NCBI RefSeq assembly: GCF_020360975.1
Contig: NW_025408686.1
Span: 806,001-870,000 of the forward strand
DNA length: 64,000 nt
Reading direction: 5' to 3'
Source of the DNA: Hirsutella rhossiliensis
Taxonomy: Eukaryota > Ascomycota > Sordariomycetes > Hypocreales > Ophiocordycipitaceae
The notes beneath the pieces were generated by a model. The model saw only the letters and a list, made by a program, of their open reading frames with translations, did no database searches and was not told where the DNA came from. Both the position numbers and the translations under genes were made by a program. How positions within the stretch are numbered: position 1 is the first letter of the stretch; every line of letters starts with the position of its first letter. Of this stretch, positions 9,657 through 19,490 are shown piece after piece.

Positions 9657-11214
9657 TCACATGCAGCATGTTGTGATGAATGAGTAGCGGGTGTTTGGCA
9701 GGAGTGGGCAAAGGACTCGGTCAAGGAAAGACGGCGCCGGGCGGTGGGTGACGGTAGCGGCGTCTGAAGGGCTTGCGGCAGAATGGGAAAGATGAGAGGC
9801 GGCCGTGCTGGTATCTCGGTAGGATCTCTCACCCTTCTTGGACTCTTCTCTGGCCCACTCTAACGATTGCGAAAACTGCGGTTGGTTGGCCAGAGGCGAG
9901 CCCTGGGCCTGGAGCTCGGCCAATAAGTCTGGGTCAGGCCAGTTAGCAGCGGCTTCCCAGTGACAACGGAGCCTTTGACTCACCGTAAATTTTCCCGGCA
10001 TCAGCGGCAGCACTAACGGTGGGGAGACGAGTCCTCTGCCTCTTGGTCGCTCGATCCGAGGGTGTCGGAGCTGTTCTTTTGCCGTGGGAACCGCTCGAGG
10101 GTAGGGCTTGTTCAGACTCTGCAGTCGACGACAAAGTTGGAGTCGTCCCAGCGTCAGGTGACGACGGCGGCGATGGCGGGAACGGGCAAGAATTTCCACC
10201 AGCAGCCCTGATGTCGGCAGGCAATGGGGCTGGCAACGGGCAAGCCGCTTCGGTCTGCAAGAGTCCACTGTAGCCGATGGGCGGTGGACGATCGGGGGCG
10301 ATGCTGCTCGCTGCTGATGGTGCGGGGTTTGCTCGATTGCCATCTTGGCCGTCGGTCTCGAGACTTGTTGGCTGATCGTCAAATTCCTCCCTCACCACAA
10401 CGCCGAAACGGTCCAACCCAAGACTGGCAGGCAACCTATTGGCGGCACGGTAAAAATATTCAGACTCATGCTTGGCTGCCTTATAAGCGGCTTCCCGGTC
10501 TTTCTCGGTGGCCAGACCCTTGGCTTTGGCGCGCTGGATTTTGCCGCGTTGGTCCTGCCTTCTCGCTTTCTCAATGTCGGGCTGCGTGATCGGGTTCATG
10601 GAAGCTGGGATGGGATGCACATTGAGAGATTTGGCCCAATGTCGATCCAACAGAACTTGGTTCAACCTCCTCACGAACGTTGGCCAGTCTATCTCCCTCG
10701 CTGCAGCGTGTAGCTGTTGGCAGTAGGTGTGCGATATGGTCCCCCAGCCATAGTGGCGTGCGACCTGGGCACCCCAATGATCAGCCACCGTTTGGAGAGC
10801 CTTGACACGGGCCGCCCGTAGCTTCGCTCCCTTCGCGGCTAGCTGCGTGAATTGTCGCCACGATCCATCAAGCTCGCCAGAAGTGCAATTTTGCTCAGAA
10901 GCTTCCATGACATCTCGGCAGATCGCGGACAAGATCTCCAAATTCTCGTGGTCGCCCAGAAGGCTGTCTCGTGTTTGGCGGCATACCATGGCCTTCTCTG
11001 CATCGGATTTGCAGGAAGCGAGCTCGCGCTGGAGTTTGTTGACCTGCTCCAGTTGATGGCCGACGAGCACGACAGCGGGATAGCTCAGGGCGAACCTGGA
11101 GACGATGGAGCTCTCGCCATGGTGTGCAAGGAATACGGTGAAGGCTGGGCTAAGGGAGAAGGAGACGGTCCGTATGGCCCTCCCAAAGGCAGGACTTGGA
11201 CATGTTAATAACAA
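9657..11214 (-). CDS. Hypothetical protein with helical N-terminus and disordered Pro/Ser-rich C-terminus
   Basis: A long minus-strand frame covers 11214-9984, followed by a 55-nt intron at 9929-9983 (GTGAGT, CTAAC branch, CAG) and a second exon (DLLAELQAQGSPLANQPQ...). The N-terminal ~200 residues are rich in Leu, Gln, Lys and Ala, with heptad-like spacing and a conserved-looking block around WGAQVARHYGWGTISHTYCQQL. Residues about 270-400 are Pro/Ser/Thr-rich with a basic cluster (KRTAPTPSDRATKRQR) that could be a nuclear signal. The true start is unclear: the open frame begins without an ATG, so an upstream exon may exist. The 3' limit, at or before 9657, is also uncertain. I do not recognise the family. 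Confidence 0.5.
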
Positions 11215-11439
11215 TGCCGAGACTCGAGGCTTGTTGCGATTTGCTAATCCCTGTCTACCTTGCTATTGGTAGGTACTGCCCCATATTTGGTCATTCGAAA
11301 TGGGACGAAGTGGAGCATACTGTAATCCCAGCCACCAGCTGGGGTGTCTGCGCGCCGCCTGCATATACGAACGACCTTCCTCCAATTACAGTTCTCCTAT
11401 AACCTTTCACGCCTAGTCTTGCGACGCGTAGGTTTACTA
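11215..11439. other. Intergenic, nothing recognised
   Basis: No reading frame or motif is supported here. It is likely the upstream region of the minus-strand gene ending at 11214. Confidence 0.5.
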
Positions 11440-11629
11440 TCCCTTTGAATGTGCGAAGGTAGCCCCCAGGTCACAGACAGGGATCTCAGCCAATAAGACC
11501 ACTAGCTGATAAAGAGTACACGACATAACCAGCGAATTGGGCTATGATTTAAGTCCCAGCAATCTGGCCGAGTAGCCACGTACTGTGGGTTTTGTGACCT
11601 GGGGGCTGCCTTCGCACACTCAAAGAGAT
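11440..11629. mobile_element. MITE, about 190 bp, with 40-bp terminal inverted repeats
   Basis: The left end (CCCTTTGAATGTGCGAAGG, then TAGCCCCCAGGTCACA) is the reverse complement, with about five mismatches, of the right end at 11590-11629. The interior has no reading frame. A single end of the same family lies at 41089-41130. The superfamily is not clear. A TA next to the left end and to the 41130 end hints at TA insertion, but the right end here does not show it. Confidence 0.75.
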
Positions 11630-12693
11630 GAGGGCCGGTGCGCCAGCCAGTAGCGAGCATGGTACATGGCAGGCGAGAACGCGCACCCCCTTTGGCAATT
11701 CAAGGTGAGGGGCAGGCAGTGAAGCTGTCCCAGTTCTCGTGTTGTGTGCTAACTGACGGTGCAAGAGAAGCCTTGCTCAGGTCCTGCGAAACGAGAGTTC
11801 GCAAGGACCCTCCGGGCCATGGAGACCACGGAACAGCTGAGAGGAGTGCTAACCTGCAACGTGGTGTACGCGCCATGGAACACCTAGGTGCGACGACAGC
11901 CAAGCAGCATCCGAGGCAAGAAAACGACGCTAATGAGTCGAGGGAAGCATAGGGACAATCGCCGGGATGCTCCAACGGCCCTATTAGCGTATGTGTGACC
12001 CCGGTAAACACACCTGAGTAACATCTTGTAGCTGCGGGGCCATTGCAATCCCAGAGTGGTGCAGGGGTCACCTTGGGTCGTCCCTGATTCACACCTTCCA
12101 CTTCATTTGCACTACATATCTGCAATAAGATGCCCCGGCACCACGGGCCGCCAACGCACGAGAACGGGTGGCGTCGTGTTGTCACGGCCTTGCTCCACCC
12201 GGTAGCGGTACAAGTCAGCCAATACGACTGAAAAACGAATACCTGCGATCGCCCACCCACATTTCAAATCTGCACAAGGGTCACAGTGCAACCGCCCAGC
12301 TGAAGTGGAACGAGATAACCAGCACGAGGCATGATCGGCTGCTGGCCACTGTACCTAGGCATTTGTTGTGGGCGTCCTCGTCCGCCGTTATACTATCGCA
12401 TGAGGACCTTCTCCGCAAAGTTGCATTTCAGCATGTGCGGCTCATGCAACTACCACTGCGCGCCACAACTAGACCAACTGAAGGCTTTCCAGTTAGCCCA
12501 CCCATAGATAAGCTAATACCTGGTTCCCAAACATGCCTTTTACATAAGAGCCGGTGTTCCACCCCAAGGTAGCCGCTTAGGACCAAACCTCTCAAGGCCC
12601 TGATCTATAAAAGTGCCGAACGGTCCACCTCGCGTCTGCAGTCTGACAGTTCGAACCCACCAAGCTACAAGTCGCACCCACGGAATCATTGCA
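11630..12693. other. Unassigned 1.06 kb
   Basis: Several medium open frames occur on both strands (the longest on minus, about 11700-12260) but overlap each other and show no domain, intron pattern or repeat. The promoter of the gene at 12694 should lie at the right end. Confidence 0.45.
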
Positions 12694-13397
12694 ATGGCGA
12701 GGTATGTCATTCTTTCGGCGACTATTTAACTTACTAACAACGAAAGTAGCACGGCATACGATCCAGAAGCATACCGCTCGCTCCCAAGTTTGCACCGGGC
12801 AAACCAGTTACTCAAGAAAATGGTTGTGAAAGTATCATCACCGGCCCCATTCGGGAGCTCTTTCTTCGCCATAAAGTTCAAAAGCATCTTGGACTGGCCT
12901 TGCTACACAAGCATTTTGACATCCAGCCACAGGAGCGCCTCGTGGATCTTCGCAGCGTGTCCACGCCTTGGCAAACCGGGAACGACACGGATGCTGTCAT
13001 TTCAAAGTATAACGGCCACGTCGTCCCACGGGCAACGAGATCCTGGAAGGGGGGCTGGGGTCCCTACGAGTTTGAGTTTACGGAGAGTGGATCATCTGAC
13101 GTCGCGGAAGGCAGTGCGCTTTTCCTACAGGAGCTGTCCACATTCCTGCACCAGTCCAATCTAGATCAAATCCTGGGAGTCAGGATGCTGGATTCGCGAG
13201 ATACTAACGCGTCGGTTGAGGTTACCGAGGTCGCTCAAACATCATGCTCGCCAAGGGGTCTGTTGACGAAGAGAGTCTCATCTCTGCAATGTGGGTCTTT
13301 GGCATGGATGAGGATGACCGATGCAATTGTAGGGAATACTGTTATAAAGACCGGGGAGGAGCACATACTGGGAGCAACCATGGGTGTGGCTGACTGA
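12694..13397 (+). pseudogene. Conserved hypothetical protein, family X member 2 (3' end lost at a MITE)
   Basis: ATG 12694 gives three residues, then a 48-nt intron at 12702-12749 with a TTACTAAC branch site. Exon 2 starts in frame (TAYDPEAYRSLPSLHRANQLL) and shifts frame at an A run near 12815-12820. It continues with IRELFLRHKVQKHLGLALLH, then PYEFEFTESGSSDVAEGSAL and LSTFLHQSNLDQILGVRMLD. These blocks align in order with the gene at 8085-8888. Near 13225 the better-matching frame changes again, and the C-terminus runs into the fold-back element at 13398. The copy is diverged (roughly 30% by eye), so this is an old duplication. The function is unknown. Confidence 0.6.
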
Positions 13398-13495
13398 TAC
13401 CCGTGCCACGCCCCACTTAATCTCGCGTTCGTTCCTCACCAGCTATGGAGCTGGTGAGGAACGAACGCGAGATTAAGTGGGGCGTGTCACGGGTA
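13398..13495. mobile_element. Fold-back MITE, 47-bp arms with 4-nt loop
   Basis: A near-perfect inverted repeat (one mismatch) has arms 13398-13444 and 13449-13495 around the loop ATGG. Both ends read TA-CCCGTG, consistent with TA target duplication of Tc1/mariner type. The arm recurs as single ends at 6209 and 41061-41081. Almost the whole element is terminal repeat, so it would form a hairpin as single-stranded DNA or RNA. Confidence 0.85.
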
Positions 13496-13713
13496 CAGGG
13501 CAACCGGGGTAGTGGGGACTATGGGCATGTACTTTCCTTAGTCACTCGGCGCTGGTTTTCGCCCAACGGGTTTTTCCAGCGCTATTTATTACCTTGCAAA
13601 TGCAGAGTGACTCATCTTTTCGGTCTTTATCAGCCGTCTTTATCTGCCGTACCCAATCCTGTATTCCCGCACACACACACATCCACGAACTTATCGCCAT
13701 TCCTTTCACCATC

Positions 13714-14421
13714 ATGTATCCCATCCTCAATATGCAGTTGCACATCGCGCCTCTCGATATTGAAGGTGCGGACGACGTCGTGCGCAAGGTAGATCTGCCT
13801 GCTATGAAAGATGGCCCTTTATACCGCTTGATGTTTCCCTTGAAGGAGGTCACAGAAGAGCAACAAACCGAAATCATCCACTGGTACGTACGAGGGATCA
13901 TCGATGCTTTAAATCGTACCACCGACACACTCATTCGAATTTGCGACGCTGAAGGCACACCACTTGGATTCTGCGGGTGGACCGTAGAGGATAGACCTCT
14001 CGCGAGGAGGGAGAACGGACCAGCAAGGCACCTGTTGATACCTGAGATGCTCGATATATCAGCATGGTCCAGCGTCTCGAGCAACTTGAGAAAGGAGAGA
14101 ACGCGCTCTCAATGGTCGCAAGCACGTTTGCCGTAAGCGTGGAATCTTGGCAAAATCAATCTGGAACTGGCTGACCTATGCCGCTCAGGCTTAACCTTCA
14201 TGTCGGTCCATCCTCGTCGTCAGCGTCAGGGCTTAGGTTCTCGACTACTACAGCATGCCTGCAATCGGTTTGATCAATTGCACTGCCCTGCTTTCGTCAT
14301 GGCATCACCCTCCGGTGTTCCACTGTACCGAAAATTTGGGTTCCTCATCGTCGGGAAGGTAGAGACTTCGAAAGGGATTTTCTCTAGCATGATCAGGGAA
14401 CCCCAGAGCGGATGCCCTTAG
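13714..14421 (+). CDS. GNAT-family N-acetyltransferase
   Basis: The likely start is the ATG at 13714 (MYPILNMQLHIAPLDIEGAD). The N-terminus is of the usual fungal GNAT form, with a small Leu/Pro-rich start and a PLYRLMFPLKEVTEEQ block. A 56-nt intron lies at 14133-14188 (branch CTGAC). Exon 2 holds the acetyl-CoA-binding motif A, FMSVHPRRQRQGLGSRLL, and motif B, VPLYRKFGF. A one-base frame change is needed near 14100-14103 to link the two halves. The protein is about 220 residues long, normal for this family, and is expected to be cytosolic or nuclear. The substrate cannot be inferred. Confidence 0.8.
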
Positions 14422-15616
14422 CAAGACTTCCTAATCCGACTGCTAATTGCCATTCAAGCTGCGGCAGGGTTGAAACCCTTTGCCCGCAACCCATTTCAAC
14501 TGCGGGTGATCGATCGCTAACCTTATCCACCGGTTGTCTTTGAGGATAGATATTTTTGGGGGCCGTCCAGGTTGGGTGTGAGAGTGGGCATTCCGGTTTT
14601 CAGGAGCATCAGCGCCGAAATGGAAGTAAGTATGCGCGAAGCATGGCAGGAAGAGCCCAGAAGATTTGACAAATTGGCGAGTTGCGGTGCGAGCGCGGTT
14701 TTATGGATGGTCAAGAACCGTGTTCTATTGATGAGTTGGACAGCGATAAGGGTAAAGCACTTTTAGCAAGGGCGATGGAGATGATTCTTGAGGAGACGAA
14801 AACGCCAAAGGAATTGCCCAGTATCTAATTATCTTTTCCCGTCTCAGAGATCTATTCTCTGTTCCTTCCCTTCCCGCCTGACAATCCTGCCTTTTCTTGA
14901 CACTCACGACCAATGGCCCCGGTAAGGCCGACCAGGAGACAGCCAAGTTCTTGGCTCTGTGCGCCAGTACGAAACCCATCTTGCGGAATTGTCACAGCTG
15001 AGAGTCACGATTCCTGCAGCCGCGCTGTTGCCCCACAAATCCCAATGTGGAATGTAGCAACGACACACACCTTTTGCCGTGTCTTTGGCCATCCTTGTTT
15101 GGTCCATCTCCACCAGAGAGCTCATGGTGTCGTCACGGCCCCTGGGCAAGTTGCCCTCTGTGCCGTTCCATGGCGTTCCGACCCCTAGTCAAGGATTGTT
15201 TAGACGCATGCAAGTTAGAGTGCATGAACCAGGTTGTATGCACTGCTGGTGATGCCGAGATACTGGATGGCCTCGTAACTGTGAGCCAACCACATTGACC
15301 AGCTGAAGTCGTGCAATTCCACCCACCCTACTCTGACCAGGGCCGTTTTAATGTGGAGGAAGCTCATATGCCTCATATATGTAAATCATCATATCAACAA
15401 TAGCCCAACCCCAAGGCAATGATAGTGTAACCTTCCTATGCACAGAACACCCAATCACCATCTTACTCTAGGTACATCGTCCCGTTTGTAAAGCGACTGG
15501 ACAATGTGCTGTGGCTCTCTTTACCTGAGCGTTACTTGCTATGTACTAACATTCGCTGTTATGACTTAACGTCTATATAAAGCACGTCTCTCGTTCTGGG
15601 CGAATCCGATGCTCAT
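14422..15616. other. Intergenic 1.2 kb, nothing recognised
   Basis: Only short overlapping open frames occur, without motifs or plausible introns. The right end is probably the promoter of the membrane-protein gene: TATATAAAG lies at about 15574-15582, some 40 bases before its start codon. Confidence 0.5.
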
Positions 15617-16480
15617 ATGCCTTCTCATCACTCTAAGTCCCAAATCCACTCTCTCCACCATTCCAGGTTGCCGGATGCCGACATGCATGACGAGATTACC
15701 ATCAAGGAGGTTACCGAGGCTGGTGTCGTGTTTTCCGTGACGACGGTCTTTCTGGCGCCCTACCTGTACTGGATGATCAGAGTCAAGCCACGAGAAGCTT
15801 CGCGTAGGCGAACTTGGGCGTTAATTTCTACGGCCTCTGTCTTCTTGGGAACCGGACTAATATTTGCCTCTTTGTTCGGCAGTGCGAGAAATGCACTCTT
15901 ACCAAGCGTCCTTGCCTACCCCTTCTTCACAGCCTGGAAAGGAGTCACAATATTATGCGTCGACATCATCGAGGTACTCCTATTTAAGCCCGTCTAGTTA
16001 TCTCCCCTATATACTCATTGTTTACAGCTTATTCAAGTTGTCGATCCCTTGATTTACGCCTATTTTTCTCGCGCCGTCGAGCCTGACCCATCCATTAAGG
16101 CGAGAATCATCATTTTTGGACTAGCATTAGTCTTTCACCTTCCCTTTATTGGGGCGACCGTCTGGCATATCAGGCTATCTGGCATCGAATACTGGTGGGC
16201 TGCTCCATTGGTATCTCACTTGACTACCGTTATTATGGTTATGGCGATATGGAGGAAGACACAGCGTTTCCGTCGTTTTGACCGGTGCTCGAACCAGCCG
16301 ACGTCAAACCAAGGGATGCCGTGGCTTGGAGCAGTAAGCGGACTGGTGTTCCTAGCATCATCTGGGCTCCTAGTATGTTCTATGACTGGTTGGGTGAGAC
16401 ACCAGTTTGGAGGTCAATGTGGACTTTGTCTGGCGATTTTAGTTATGCCGGCAGTACCTCTTGACAATATGATAAGAGAG
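15617..16480 (+). pseudogene. Multi-span membrane protein, 3' end removed by Gypsy insertion
   Basis: ATG 15617 opens a soluble lead of about 30 residues. One 54-nt intron lies at 15974-16027 (...TTTACAG). About seven hydrophobic segments can be seen: around GVVFSVTTVFLAPYLYWMI, WALISTASVFLGTGLIFASL, AYPFFTAWKGVTILCVDI, IIIFGLALVFHLPFIGATV, WWAAPLVSHLTTVIMVMAIW, WLGAVSGLVFLASSGLLV and CGLCLAILVMPAVPLD. The frame is open up to the LTR at 16481. The topology resembles fungal seven-span proteins of unknown function; I cannot name the family. If the inversion model is right, the missing C-terminal part lies to the left of this window, on the minus strand, beside the 5' LTR of copy A. Confidence 0.7.
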
Positions 16481-16713
16481 TGTGAAAGGCTGGCCCGGAG
16501 TTTATTCAACAAGCAGGTGCCTAGGTGTTGTCTATCTAGAGCTAAGGAGGAAAAGAAGCTGAACTCGAGGCGTAGCCTCGAGTGCGAGCTTATATTACCC
16601 TTCTCGGAATGTTCTCGCAGCTTCTGGGTCCGCGGAGCGGCCGGTGTTGCCACCGGGCACGACCCACCGGACCCGGTACAACCGGGTCCACCAGCCGGGC
16701 ACAGCCCGTGACA
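16481..16713 (-). repeat. Gypsy copy B 3' LTR (233 bp)
   Basis: Read on the minus strand it begins TGTCACGGGC and ends CCTTTCACA. It differs from the LTR at 21596-21829 at several sites, including A at 16597 and GGGCACG at about 16655, where the LTRs at 2791 and 21596 share a different base. By flank it belonged to another insertion, with target sequence ctctc/gagag. Confidence 0.93.
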
Positions 16714-19490
16714 TTACCCCCCTTGTCCCCTCCGACCAGGTCGGCGTCTGCGGGGTTCTTGCGTTCCTGCCAGCGTCTCGTACCTCTCCCTAGGGCCATC
16801 ATTGGTCTTGATTGGCCCGTACTTGTCCTCGAATGCCTTCATCGCAATTGTTCCTTGCAACCACTCAACTGGCTCCCAAGTCGGCTCTGCGTAGCCCGTC
16901 CATCGCACTAGTGCTTGCCTGAATTCCCCTCGTCCGCGCTTCTTCCATCTCGCGCAGAGGATCTCGTCGACATCCCACAGATCCGTGCCGGACTCATCTT
17001 GTACCGGTGGTGGCTGTGCGTCATCTACCTTTGGCCAGGAGCCGGATCTTGATGCGCCCGCCGCAAAGGTCAACATGAAATCGCGGGTAAATTGAGCCAC
17101 GAACATCGAGCTCAACAACGTGCGAACTAATTACCTTCGTGACTGTGTACTTGTGATGCAGCCAGTCGAGCTTCTTGCACGGTCGTGGCGATCTGTAGTT
17201 TGCCATCGAGAGCCACACCTTGTCACCAACTTCAAATCGCTCCGCAGGCTGTCGCTTTGCGTTGGCAGCCTCTTCTTGTTGTTGCTGTGAGGAGGCCATC
17301 ACTGCTTGCATGTACTCATTGACCTCCTGCAGGCGACTGAGTAGGCTATCAGCTCTGCTTTCCTCTCTATGCCTCGGTGGCTCTTCCGATTCCTCGACGC
17401 TGATGGGATCGACGTGGTAACCATGCTCAGCGAAAAAGGGCTGATCTTGGTCGCTGCGGATTCACGATTGTTGAGTGCCAGCTGCGCGGCAGGGAGCAGT
17501 TCTCCCCAGTCGTCCTGCACGTACGACACGTAGGCTCTCAGGTAGGCCTCGATCTCCTGGTTCATTCTCTCTGGCCCTCCGTCCGTCTGAGGATGATAGG
17601 CCGTGCTCAATTTCTGCGTGACACCTGCAAGACGGCAGAACCTCTTCCAGAACCTACTTAGCCAGTTGCTCCCGCGGTCGCTGACGATGGACCGTGGCAT
17701 TCCGTGAAATCGGTAATGACACTGGAGAAAACGGTTTGCACACTGCTCAGCTTCCATGTTGTCCATCACCTCGAGGGTCACAGCCTTTGTCAGTCTGTCC
17801 ACAATCACCCACAGGTACCTTGCCTTGCTCGGTCCAGTAGGCGGCAGATCTGTGATGAAGTCCATGGACAAATGGCTTCGGGGTCGATCTGGAATCGGCA
17901 GAGGCTTGAAAAATCCCCTTTCCGACTGGCGCCAGATGTGTGCTCTGCCGCAGGTGTCGCAATTGGCTACGTACCGGCGAACCAGCTGGGACTGCCCAGG
18001 CCAGTAGAATCGCCGAGCCACAATAGCCAGCGTACCTTCCCTGCCGGGATGACCGGTCGCAACAGAGTCATGCGACTGCTGCACAATGCGGGTTCTCAAC
18101 TGGTCTTTCTCAGCTTCCTCCTGGTTACCCTCCTCTCCGGATCCACCCGGCACCCAAATACGGTCTCTGAATGTCAGCCTTTGCCTGCGTCGATCGCACA
18201 TTCTGAAATCTGGATCTTCAGGCCCAGCGAGGGCGGGAAGGCACGCTCGCGATCGCGGACTGCCTTATAGGCTGCCCGGAATATCGAGTCCTTCGCCACC
18301 GTTTCGTCCCAGAGTTGCTGCAGGTCCGCTACCTCGAAGACCTTCATCTTCGGCAGGGTGGATGCCTCTGAACAGTCAGAACTCATCGCGTTGATACATG
18401 CTCTTGTCGATGATGGAATGGCACTATCCGGTATCAACTGTATCATTCTTCCTTGTTCCCGCTCGTCGTCAATGCCCTGTGGCTTGTCTTGTTCACGGCG
18501 GACAACGCATCAGGCACGACAGCCTCGCTTCCCGGTCGATACTCGAGCTTGAAGTCGAACTGGGACAATTCGGCTGCCCAACGGCTCTGCCGTTCCGTGA
18601 GCTTCTGGCGTGTCATGAAATACTCCAGGTTGCGGTGATCGGTAAGGATTGTAAATGGGCCGCAGCTCCTAAGTTCGGCGTTCCAGTTGTCGAGACATCT
18701 CATGATGGCAAGCATCTCCTTGTCGTGAATGGGATAGTTGTACTCCGCTGGCGAAAGTCGCTTCGAGAAGAAGGCGCATGCGTGTCGACGTCCATCTGGG
18801 CCTTCCTGCGACAGGACGCCTCCCAATGCGTAGCCTGAGCAATCCGTCTCCAAAAAGGTCGGGAGGCTCGGGTCCCACTGCTTGAGCACCGGTGACTCGC
18901 AAAATCGTCGCTTCAGCTCCTGAAACGCCTCGTTCTCCGCTCGTCCCCAATGAAAGGCAGTTCCTTTCTTAAGCAGGGCATCCAGAGACTGCGTGATCTT
19001 GGCATAGTCGGGGATGAAGATCCGGTAATAGTTGGCGAAGCCCAGAAAGCTTCTGACACCCTTCACCGTGGTCGGGGCCTCCCATTCGCGGATGGCGCGC
19101 TGCTTTTCGGGGTCGCAGGCGATTCCTTTCCCTGCGTTGACGATGAACCCAAGGTATTTGACCTCTTGTACCGAAAACTCGCACTTCGCTGGGTCTAGGT
19201 GCAGCCCAGCGTCGGCGAGTGCTTGGAGAACTCGTCGCACCTTAGCCTCATGATCCGCCTTCGAACCGCTCGAGTAGATCAGTACATCATCCAGGTACGC
19301 TGTGACAAAGTCGTCCAGCCATTCGCGCAATACACTGTTCATGTATCGTTGGAATGATGCCGGGGCGCCGCTCAGGCCGAAAGGGCACACGAGCCACTCG
19401 TAGAGCCCAAACCTCGTGCGAAATGCAGTCTTTCCTCATGTCCCGGAGCCATGCGGATCTTATGGAAAGCGGCCACCACGTCCAACTTGG
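16714..19490 (-). pseudogene. Gypsy copy B pol: RT, RNase H, integrase, chromodomain (frameshifted)
   Basis: RT starts upstream at about 19790. The YLDD box is at about 19276-19299, after a frame change near 19425 that copy A shares. RNase H covers about 18860-18480. A 300-codon frame, 18201-17299, holds the integrase: the HHCC-type N-terminus (VRRYVANCDTCGRAH) and the catalytic core with MDFITDLPP, DRGSNW and TAYHPQTDGGPERMNQEIEAYL. The region at 17311-17021 joins to the chromodomain at 17118-16714. At least four single or double base indels split the frames, so the copy as written could not make a single polyprotein. Confidence 0.92.

Noticed and set aside
11700..12260. A 186-codon minus-strand open frame
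   Set aside because: No recognisable motif, no conserved partner, odd composition, and equal-length frames on the other strand.
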